DNA from: an uncultured Clostridia bacterium
Lineage (GTDB): Bacteria; Bacillota; Clostridia; Christensenellales; DUVY01
Reading direction: 5' to 3'
Length of the DNA stretch: 19,294 nt
NCBI GenBank assembly: GCA_937895465.1
Contig: CALAYY010000088.1
Span: 1 to 19,294 of the forward strand
In this document: positions 14,062 through 19,294 of the stretch, in pieces
Layout of the letters: each line of letters begins with the position of its first letter
Numbering within the stretch: the first letter of the stretch is position 1
Notes under the pieces: generated by a model
The model's database searches: none
Told to the model about the DNA's origin: nothing
What the model saw: the letters and a program-made list of their open reading frames with translations, nothing else
Made by a program: the position numbers and the translations under genes

Positions 14062-14811
14062 ATGAGAATACTTTTGAGCGTGGAATATAGAGGAACTAAT
14101 TATCACGGCTGGCAAAAGCAAAAAAACCTTATAACTGTAAGCCAAACAATAGAGCAGGCAATTTTTAATATAACAGGCAAAAAAACAAGCCTGCACGGTG
14201 CAGGACGGACAGATGCGGGCGTACATGCCTATAGCATGAAAGCACATTTTGACACAAACCACGGTTTGCCGCCTGAAAAATATGCCTTTGCATTAAACAA
14301 CGCTTTACCTGCTGATATCAAGGTTAGAAAAAGCGAACAAGTAAGCGATAATTTTCATAGCAGATTTGATGCCATATCCAAGACATATTTATATAAAATA
14401 TATCTAGGCGATTATCCCAGCGGCTTATATTATGACACTCATTACAGTATAAGACCGCCACTTGATATACAGGTAATGCAGGACGGCGCCAAATATCTTA
14501 TAGGCACACATGATTTTAGGGCTTTTATGTCGCAAGGCAGCAATCCTTCATCTACAATAAGGACAATTTTTGAACTTGAAATTTTGCAAAAGCAAATGTG
14601 TTATGCATCTGGACAAGAAGTTGTCATATCAATTACCGGCAATTCTTTTTTGTATAATATGGTGAGAATTATTGCAGCACAGCTTATAAGAGTGGGCAAA
14701 AAAATAATACAGCCTGATGAAATAGCTTTTATTTTGGAATCCAAAAAAAGAAGGCGTGCAAGAGAAATTGCACCGCCTCATGGATTGTATCTGTTTGAAA
14801 TTAATTATTAA
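14062..14811 (+). CDS. truA: tRNA pseudouridine(38-40) synthase TruA
   Basis: TruA converts uridines 38-40 in the tRNA anticodon arm to pseudouridine. The 249-residue protein shows RILLSVEYRGTNYHGWQ, the catalytic block GAGRTDAGVHA with Asp51, FHSRFDAISKTYLYKI, GTHDFRAFMSQGS and the late block NSFLYNMVRIIAAQLIRVG. Length and motifs are normal. It lies six bases after ecfT, as in many Firmicutes, with only a weak ribosome binding site, so it is probably coupled to ecfT. Its stop codon overlaps the stop of the convergent mntP-like gene; no terminator fits between them. Confidence 0.97.
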   Translation: MRILLSVEYRGTNYHGWQKQKNLITVSQTIEQAIFNITGKKTSLHGAGRTDAGVHAYSMKAHFDTNHGLPPEKYAFALNNALPADIKVRKSEQVSDNFHSRFDAISKTYLYKIYLGDYPSGLYYDTHYSIRPPLDIQVMQDGAKYLIGTHDFRAFMSQGSNPSSTIRTIFELEILQKQMCYASGQEVVISITGNSFLYNMVRIIAAQLIRVGKKIIQPDEIAFILESKKRRRAREIAPPHGLYLFEINY

Positions 14812-15365
14812 AAGAATATATGCTCAACTAAGATTTTTATTCCAAGAAGTATAAGTATAACACCGCCTATAATAAGAGCCTTTTTCTCAAATTTCTGTCC
14901 TGCTATATTGCCAATCTTAGAGCCTATCAGGCACATAATCAGAGTAATCAGAGCAATAATCAAAGATGACAGATATATATTGATGCTTTCTACTGTAAGA
15001 CTCAAGCCCACTGCAAACGCGTCAATACTTGTAGCCACAGCTAATATCAATAAAACCTTATTGGAAGTATAGTCAACAGGATTTTGAACTTCTTCATGCA
15101 TAGCGTCAATTATCATCTTACCGCCGATAAAAGCCAAAAGTCCAAAAGCTATCCAATGGTCAAAAACTTCAACAAAACCGATTAAAAATATGCCCAAAAG
15201 ATATCCAAGCAGGGTCATTCCGCCCTGAAACACAGCAAATAATGTAGCACATTTTAAGCCGAGCTTTTTTTTATTGCTGCATTCACATGCTCCGCTTGCG
15301 GCGGCTGCTGCTGCTGCATCGATAGAAAGGCTAAGCCCAATCAGCACTACGGTCAAATATCCCAT
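14808..15365 (-). CDS. mntP: MntP-family manganese efflux pump
   Basis: MntP exports Mn(II) across the cytoplasmic membrane. From the chosen start the protein has 185 residues, the usual size, with six hydrophobic helices arranged as two related halves. Each half has the key aspartate motif: LSLSIDAAA (Asp16) and ATSIDAFAVGLS (Asp115). A run of seven alanines follows Asp16, encoded at 15297-15317 by GCA and GCC codons, and two cysteines (27 and 29) follow. Helix 3 carries GGKMIIDAMHEE. An upstream in-frame ATG at 15413 would add 16 residues; I prefer 15365 because AAGGAA precedes it and family members start here. A promoter and two hairpins lie upstream. Assignment rests on motifs; a wider metal specificity is possible. 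Confidence 0.85.
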   Translation of the reverse strand: MGYLTVVLIGLSLSIDAAAAAAASGACECSNKKKLGLKCATLFAVFQGGMTLLGYLLGIFLIGFVEVFDHWIAFGLLAFIGGKMIIDAMHEEVQNPVDYTSNKVLLILAVATSIDAFAVGLSLTVESINIYLSSLIIALITLIMCLIGSKIGNIAGQKFEKKALIIGGVILILLGIKILVEHIFF

Positions 15366-15393
15366 TAATGATTTCCTTATATACAGAATAAAA

Positions 15394-15418
15394 GACTTTG
15401 GATAAAAGCCCAAAAGTC
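15394..15418 (-). promoter_or_regulatory. Hairpin next to the mntP ribosome binding site
   Basis: On the - strand GACTTTTGG and CCAAAGTC pair around an eight-base loop with one bulged T (plus coordinates 15394-15401 and 15410-15418). It lies 29-53 bases before the chosen start, between the upstream terminator-like hairpin and the ribosome binding site. Confidence 0.4.
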
Positions 15419-15443
15419 ATAATCCTTAGTTCAATAGAATTTA

Positions 15444-15470
15444 AAAACACTAAAGAATCTTTAGTGTTTT
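15444..15470 (-). terminator. Terminator-like hairpin in the mntP leader
   Basis: A perfect 12-bp stem, AAAACACTAAAG (15444-15455) with CTTTAGTGTTTT (15459-15470), has a three-base loop. On the - strand it is followed by TTTTT. Because it sits between the predicted mntP promoter and the gene, it could attenuate mntP. On the + strand it has only four T and no transcript clearly reaches it. Confidence 0.65.
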
Positions 15471-15491
15471 GTAACAATAATCATATATTAA

Positions 15492-15521
15492 ATCATATAT
15501 TATTTTTTTTGGTGTTGTCAA
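15492..15521 (-). promoter_or_regulatory. Promoter for the mntP-like gene
   Basis: On the - strand a perfect TTGACA (15521-15516) is followed after 18 bases by TATGAT (15497-15492). The transcript would carry a leader of about 120 bases with two hairpins before the gene. Confidence 0.65.
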
Positions 15522-15572
15522 GCCTTTATTTGCCAAATTTTAGGTTAAAAAGTGTTGTTACAATTATATTAA

Positions 15573-15589
15573 ATAGTTTTCAAAACTAT
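15573..15589. repeat. 17-bp odd palindrome between the mntP and rplM promoters
   Basis: ATAGTTTT and AAAACTAT are exact inverse complements around a central C. It lies 18 bases before the -35 of the rplM promoter and about 50 bases upstream of the mntP -35, a plausible operator position. The rest of 15366-15773 (about 400 bases without a gene) holds the two promoters, the mntP leader hairpins and the rplM leader listed separately. Confidence 0.6.
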
Positions 15590-15607
15590 GATTTTTGAGT
15601 TATTTAC

Positions 15608-15636
15608 TTGACAATAAAGCAAAATTTATATAGACT
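15608..15636 (+). promoter_or_regulatory. Promoter for rplM-rpsI
   Basis: Perfect TTGACA (15608-15613), a 17-base spacer and TAGACT (15631-15636). Transcription should start near 15643, leaving a leader of about 130 bases. A TATAAT at 15710-15715 lacks a -35. Confidence 0.65.
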
Positions 15637-15716
15637 ATTTTAGCATCTAATAGGATAAGTATGTTTTATCATTAGCCCCGACAAAATAATGCTTTCCAAA
15701 ATAATCAAATATAATA

Positions 15717-15750
15717 CTGTTTTATAACGGCGTGAAACGGTGTATAACAG
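15717..15750 (+). promoter_or_regulatory. Hairpin in the rplM leader, candidate L13 autoregulatory element
   Basis: CTGTTTTATA (15717-15726) pairs with TATAACAG (15743-15750) with two bulged T. The loop contains ACGGCGTGAAACGGT. It ends ten bases before AAGGG, the rplM ribosome binding site. L13 leaders are known upstream of rplM in low-GC Gram-positives, but I could not match the consensus. Confidence 0.4.
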
Positions 15751-15773
15751 GATTTATAAAAGGGTAAAAAATA

Positions 15774-16211
15774 ATGAAGACTTTTATGGCTAAAGCGCAA
15801 GAAATAGAAAGAAAATGGTATATCATTGATGCTGATGGTGTTGTTTTGGGTAGATTGGCTTCGCAGGTTGCTTCAATTTTGCGTGGCAAGACCAAACCTA
15901 TTTTTACACCTCACGTTGATACCGGCGACCATGTTATAGTTATTAATTGTGACAAGGTTGTTTTGACCGGCAATAAACTAGATGATAAAGTAAAAAAGGC
16001 ATATTCAGGATATCCTGGCGGCTTAAAGACTACAATTTACCGCAAATATCTGGCTGAAAAATCAGATGAAGCAGTATATGAAGCAGTTCAAGGAATGCTT
16101 CCTAAAAACAGTTTGGGCAGAGCAATGATTAAAAAACTACGCACTTATAAGGGCGCAGAACATAATCATCAGGCACAAAAACCCGAAGCTTTGGAATTAT
16201 TTAAAAGGTAA
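15774..16211 (+). CDS. rplM: 50S ribosomal protein L13
   Basis: L13 is an early 50S assembly protein. The 145-residue product has the typical opening KTFMAKAQEIERKWYIIDADG, then VLGRLASQVASILRGK, HVDTGDHVIVINCDKVVLTGNK and GMLPKNSLGRAMIKKLRTYKG. AGGG lies nine bases before the ATG. The gene has its own promoter and a structured leader, and shares a transcript with rpsI 15 bases downstream. An ATG five codons in (MAKAQ) is also possible, but the family normally starts MKTFMAK. Confidence 0.98.
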   Translation: MKTFMAKAQEIERKWYIIDADGVVLGRLASQVASILRGKTKPIFTPHVDTGDHVIVINCDKVVLTGNKLDDKVKKAYSGYPGGLKTTIYRKYLAEKSDEAVYEAVQGMLPKNSLGRAMIKKLRTYKGAEHNHQAQKPEALELFKR

Positions 16212-16226
16212 TAAGAGGTTATAATT

Positions 16227-16640
16227 ATGGCGAAAATCGCAAGCAAGAAAAAGATTCAATATTGGGGTACAGGCCGCAGGAAAAAGGCTATTGCCCGTGT
16301 AAGACTTGTTCCGGGCGGAACAGGCAATATCGTAATTAATAAAAGAGATATTGATGAGTTCTTTGGTTTGGATACATTAAAATTAATTGTTCGTCAACCG
16401 CTTGAACTTACCAAATCTACTGATAAATGGGACATCTTTGTAAATGTCGAAGGCGGAGGCTTTACCGGTCAGGCAGGTGCTATAAGACACGGTATATCAA
16501 GAGCATTAGTTGAAGCTGACGGCGAATACAAACTAACATTAAAAAAGGCAGGATTTTTGACAAGAGATCCCCGTATGAAAGAAAGAAAGAAATACGGTCT
16601 CAAAAAAGCCCGCCGTGCACCTCAGTTCTCAAAACGTTAA
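16227..16640 (+). CDS. rpsI: 30S ribosomal protein S9
   Basis: S9 lies in the head of the 30S subunit and its C-terminal tail reaches the P-site tRNA. The 137-residue protein shows YWGTGRRKKAIARVRLVPG, NIVINKRDIDEFFG, the VNVEGGGFTGQAGAIRHGISRAL block, DPRMKERKKYGLKKARRAPQFSKR at the end, and the universal terminal Ser-Lys-Arg. AGAGG is eight bases before the ATG. A strong terminator follows. Confidence 0.98.
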   Translation: MAKIASKKKIQYWGTGRRKKAIARVRLVPGGTGNIVINKRDIDEFFGLDTLKLIVRQPLELTKSTDKWDIFVNVEGGGFTGQAGAIRHGISRALVEADGEYKLTLKKAGFLTRDPRMKERKKYGLKKARRAPQFSKR

Positions 16641-16659
16641 GATTTTATTTAAAAGATTT

Positions 16660-16692
16660 AAAAACCTCTTTCAAAACGAAAGAGGTTTTTTT
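16660..16692 (+). terminator. Intrinsic terminator after rpsI
   Basis: A perfect 13-bp stem, AAAAACCTCTTTC (16660-16672) with GAAAGAGGTTTTT (16678-16690), has a five-base loop and runs into TT. It lies 20 bases after rpsI. The A run on the left side means it could also stop transcripts coming from the - strand lipoprotein gene. Confidence 0.95.
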
Positions 16693-16764
16693 GTGTTTGC
16701 TAACTATAATAAAATCTTGTCTTATTGATGCTTTTAAAAACTCATTATTTTCTCTGACAAGTTC

Positions 16765-17721
16765 TTAAAAATAAATTCTAAAACTTTCATTATAATATAA
16801 ATCAAGGCAATCTTCATTTCCAATTTTCATAATAAAGAAAGACAAGATTTCATCATTGTCTTCATCGGTATTTTGTGAAGGTACGCAAGTTGCATAGTCT
16901 TTGCTTGCACCGCCTATAGAATTTATATTGCTCCATTGATAAGTCTTTTCATATTCAAAAGCACCATTTGGGTCACTAAGATCTTCACTGCTGACTTTAG
17001 ACGCCGCAATTTTGAAAACGCCGTTATCTATTTCGTTAAAATTTGCTATAATCTTTCCTTCAGAATAAGTTAATTCAATCTCTTTTATAAATATCCAATT
17101 ATTATAATAATAAACCAAATATTTATATGTTTCTTCTGCGATGAGTTGGTTCCCATCATATACATTATACTTTAGAGAACTATCATCTTCAAGTTCAATT
17201 TGATTGACACCGCTTATCAAATCTGTATATATTTCATTATCAAAGACATCAGAACTACTTACTGCTTTTATATTAGGGTTAATAGATTCATTAGTAAATG
17301 CAAAGCTTTGTTTGATTTTATAAGAATAGCCTTGAGGTAAGGGATCGCTTGCGAGATAAATATTATTTTTATAAGTGTACCCGCTAATTCTTATATTAAT
17401 CTCAACTGTTTGAGAAATCAAATTGTTAAGATTATCATCATAATACGATTTTATAACGAGGTCCTTTGAATCCAGACCATAATAATAACCCTCCCAATCA
17501 TTTTCACCAAATTTTATTTCCAAATCTTTACCTTTAGTTGAATCAAAAACATCAACGCTTTCAAGCACCAGATGCACATTTCCAATAGGATCTTGATATA
17601 CATTTTTGATCTCTAGAGTATTTTCTTGGCTGACTTCAGTTTTTTGGCATGCTGTAAAAGAAAAAGCCGAAATCAAAAGTATTAACACAAGGGTTAATTT
17701 TAACAAAGCATGTTTTTTCAT
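16765..17721 (-). CDS. Putative lipoprotein of unknown function
   Basis: I do not recognise this 318-residue protein. It begins MKKHALLKLTLVLILLISAFSFTAC: a charged start, a hydrophobic core and Cys25 preceded by Phe-Thr-Ala, a usable though not ideal lipobox. The mature part is acidic and rich in Tyr, Asn and Asp, with many probable beta strands (VHLVLESVDVFDSTKG, YKYLVYYYNNWIFIKEIELTY). Beta-rich binding or wall-associated domains look like this, but no named domain was seen. AGGAAAGG precedes the start. A TGTTATAAT extended -10 lies upstream and the rpsI terminator may serve its 3' end. It is probably anchored on the outer face of the membrane. Confidence 0.7.
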   Translation of the reverse strand: MKKHALLKLTLVLILLISAFSFTACQKTEVSQENTLEIKNVYQDPIGNVHLVLESVDVFDSTKGKDLEIKFGENDWEGYYYGLDSKDLVIKSYYDDNLNNLISQTVEINIRISGYTYKNNIYLASDPLPQGYSYKIKQSFAFTNESINPNIKAVSSSDVFDNEIYTDLISGVNQIELEDDSSLKYNVYDGNQLIAEETYKYLVYYYNNWIFIKEIELTYSEGKIIANFNEIDNGVFKIAASKVSSEDLSDPNGAFEYEKTYQWSNINSIGGASKDYATCVPSQNTDEDNDEILSFFIMKIGNEDCLDLYYNESFRIYF

Positions 17722-17751
17722 AGTAACCTTTCCTTATTATATATTAATGTA

Positions 17752-17760
17752 ATTATAACA
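17752..17760 (-). promoter_or_regulatory. Extended -10 for the lipoprotein gene
   Basis: On the - strand TGTTATAAT (17760-17752) forms an extended -10 about 30 bases before the start codon. The -35 position lies within the upstream terminator stem and shows no TTGACA likeness. Confidence 0.45.
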
Positions 17761-17762
17761 TA

Positions 17763-17793
17763 AAAAAGGCACTTCTTACCGAAATGCCTTTTT
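17763..17793 (-). terminator. Intrinsic terminator after the DUF975 gene
   Basis: AAAAAGGCA (17763-17771) pairs with TGCCTTTTT (17785-17793), and a further TTC/GAA pairing closes a five-base loop. On the - strand it ends in six T. It lies 12 bases after the DUF975 gene stop and separates it from the lipoprotein gene. Confidence 0.85.
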
Positions 17794-17805
17794 AAACTGT
17801 TTTAT

Positions 17806-18384
17806 CTAGTTTTGCTGAGTTTTGGGTCTTATGTCCTCATAGAAAGCGGCTCTTGTTGCTTGCTGATAAGGTCCGACCAAAATTATCAAAATACCAAAAG
17901 ATAACATCGTCAACAGTATCCAGCCTATAAAGCTAAGGTCAAGTAAAAACAGCTTAGCCTTTTTGCCGTCCATTAATTGTCGGCTTGCCGTTATACAATC
18001 ACTGGCACTCATATTAGGATTATCAATAGCAATATATTCTGCCATCGAATAAGAATATGCTTTGATGATACCGGGTATAAAGAAAAGTAAAGACCATAAA
18101 GCAACAAAGATCATTTTGAGAAGGTATAAAATCATAGTTCTTACAAAATCACCTTTAGTAATCGGTTCAAAAAGCGTTCCGTATGACAGTTCTTCACGGC
18201 GCACAGCTCTTAAATAAAATAAGTACATACCGACGTAAAAAGGTCCAACAATAATTATTCCAAAGAATGTTCCCCCAATGCCTGAAATAACTATCATTGA
18301 AAGGATAAAAAACAATATAGACTTTCCCCAGTCATTACTGATAGCATTCCAGCCAATCTGCCGGTATTCTTTACATCTTTTCAT
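17806..18384 (-). CDS. DUF975 family membrane protein
   Basis: DUF975 proteins are small multi-pass membrane proteins of unknown function, frequent in Firmicutes. The 192-residue product has about four hydrophobic stretches: roughly 22-39, 41-59, 85-110 and 145-170. The conserved C-terminal half is recognisable: IPGIIKAYSYSMAEYIAIDNP, then MSASDCITASRQLMDGKK and LFLLDLSFIGWILLTMLSFG, ending GPYQQATRAAFYED. AGGAG stands upstream of the ATG. It is divergent from the ferredoxin-like gene, with its own terminator, so it is probably a single-gene unit. A role in envelope or sporulation biology would be a guess. Confidence 0.85.
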   Translation of the reverse strand: MKRCKEYRQIGWNAISNDWGKSILFFILSMIVISGIGGTFFGIIIVGPFYVGMYLFYLRAVRREELSYGTLFEPITKGDFVRTMILYLLKMIFVALWSLLFFIPGIIKAYSYSMAEYIAIDNPNMSASDCITASRQLMDGKKAKLFLLDLSFIGWILLTMLSFGILIILVGPYQQATRAAFYEDIRPKTQQN

Positions 18385-18549
18385 AATATTACTCCTACCA
18401 AAGAAATTAATTAAATAATACCATTTTTAATAAAAAAATATAAGTATTTATCTTAATAATATATGAGAATACGGTTATAAAATGATTAAAAATAACATTA
18501 AATAAACACTTTTAGTATTTTATTATAAATGTTAAAATAAAATGGATTT
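18385..18549. other. AT-rich divergent intergenic region
   Basis: These 165 bases separate the DUF975 gene (-) and the EFR1-like gene (+). They are almost entirely A and T, with several TATAAT-like boxes, such as TATAAA at 18524-18529, but no convincing -35. I see no hairpin or small gene in it. Confidence 0.5.
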
Positions 18550-19294
18550 ATGGACACTATTATTTTTTATTACAGCGGAACAGGAAACTCGTTGTTCATT
18601 GCTAAAAGTCTAGCCCGAAAATTGAACGGGCAATATATCAATATTGCAAGATATCTAAACAATTCTCAACAAGAGCCAATTAACGCTGATACGGTGGGGA
18701 TTGTTTTCCCCTGTTATGCATACACTTATCCCAAAATTTTGAATAGATTTATTAAAAAAATAAAATCCTTACTAAACTTTAAGTATATGTTTTTGATTGT
18801 CACGTATGGTTCAACCTTTGCTAAGGCAACTGACCAGTTGGCAAAAAAGCTAGAAAAGAACGGTCTTAAGACCCATTATACGGCAGGAATATTAATGCCT
18901 GAAAACTATATAGCGGTCTTTAAGCCTGATTTGAAAGATGTTATAGAACAAAAAATAAGCAATGCAAAGATAAAGACAGAGCAAATAGCAAATGACATAA
19001 AAAACAAAATACAATACAGCAAAAGACATACCAATGTTTTGGATTATATAAAAACCTTTGTTATAGGAACTATATTTAATGTATTTCTCAATTTTGCTCA
19101 TATCTTCTTCAAAACAAAAAAGACCTGTACGGCTTGCGGTATATGTACCAAGGTTTGCCTGTCTAATAATATAATTATCAAAAAAGGCAAGCCAAAGTTC
19201 GGCAATAGATGTACGCAGTGTATGGCGTGTCTTAATTGGTGTCCTAATAAATGCATAGACTATACATTTTTGACAAAAAAGCGGGCAAGATATA
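18550..19294 (+). CDS. EFR1-family flavodoxin/ferredoxin protein (3' end outside the window)
   Basis: The frame is open from ATG 18550 to the window edge, giving 248 residues without a stop. The N-terminal part is flavodoxin-like: IIFYYSGTGNSLFIAKSLA, with the phosphate-binding SGTGNS at 9-14, and VGIVFPCYAYTYPKIL. Two four-cysteine clusters follow: Cys193, 196, 199 and 203 (CTACGICTKVC), and Cys221, 224, 227 and 231 (CTQCMACLNWC). These should hold two [4Fe-4S] centres. A hydrophobic stretch lies before them (about 170-190). This layout matches EFR1-family ferrodoxins of anaerobes, which presumably move electrons between flavin and iron-sulfur partners; partners are unknown. No clear ribosome binding site precedes the ATG. 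The last residues are missing. Confidence 0.85.
   Translation, partial: MDTIIFYYSGTGNSLFIAKSLARKLNGQYINIARYLNNSQQEPINADTVGIVFPCYAYTYPKILNRFIKKIKSLLNFKYMFLIVTYGSTFAKATDQLAKKLEKNGLKTHYTAGILMPENYIAVFKPDLKDVIEQKISNAKIKTEQIANDIKNKIQYSKRHTNVLDYIKTFVIGTIFNVFLNFAHIFFKTKKTCTACGICTKVCLSNNIIIKKGKPKFGNRCTQCMACLNWCPNKCIDYTFLTKKRARY

Noticed and set aside
15444..15470. Hairpin read as a + strand terminator
   Set aside because: No + strand transcript clearly reaches it and the T run is better on the - strand, so it was assigned to the mntP leader.

Overview
The window reads as a stretch of chromosome from a low-GC, Gram-positive-type bacterium, most likely a Clostridia-class Firmicute. The reasons are the AT-rich codon use and spacers, strong AGGAGG-type ribosome binding sites, the gene order secY-adk-map-KOW protein-infA-rpmJ-rpsM-rpsK-rpsD-rpoA-rplQ, a complete ECF energizing module (ecfA1-ecfA2-ecfT) followed by truA, rplM and rpsI, a zinc-type S4, and the presence of YitT, DUF975 and EFR1-type proteins. 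The genus cannot be fixed from the sequence alone.

Region 1 (1-6015) is the distal part of the large ribosomal protein/alpha operon, all on the + strand: the 3' three quarters of secY, then adk, map, a small KOW-domain RNA-binding protein, infA, rpmJ, rpsM, rpsK, rpsD, rpoA and rplQ, closed by a perfect 11-bp-stem terminator. Spacings are tight or overlapping, so translation is probably coupled. The rpmJ-rpsM gap holds a hairpin that may be a regulatory element, and L17 is clearly longer than usual.

Region 2 (6016-11300) separates rplQ from ecfA1, which are often adjacent in Clostridia. It has its own promoter and holds a PlsC-like acyltransferase, a family 8 glycosyltransferase and a small putative lipoprotein on the + strand. 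These face an ABC-2 type ATPase/permease pair and a YitT-family membrane protein on the - strand. The first two could act together on a membrane glycolipid; this is inference only.

Region 3 (11301-16692) holds the ECF transporter energizing module with truA on the + strand, a convergent mntP-like manganese exporter whose stop codon overlaps that of truA, and the rplM-rpsI operon with its own promoter and a long leader. The mntP/rplM divergent region carries several hairpins and palindromes. The rpsI terminator closes this block.

Region 4 (16693-19294) holds a putative lipoprotein of unknown function and a DUF975 membrane protein on the - strand, then the start of a divergent EFR1-type flavodoxin/ferredoxin gene that runs off the window.

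Most of the window is ordinary core genome. I see no convincing new defence, mobile or biosynthetic system. The points that deserve a second look are candidate leader RNAs (rpmJ-rpsM, rplM, mntP, yitT), operator-like palindromes at the ecfA1 and mntP/rplM promoters, the enlarged L17, the non-standard acyltransferase motif and the altered EcfT coupling motif. No tRNA, rRNA, CRISPR array or insertion sequence was recognised.
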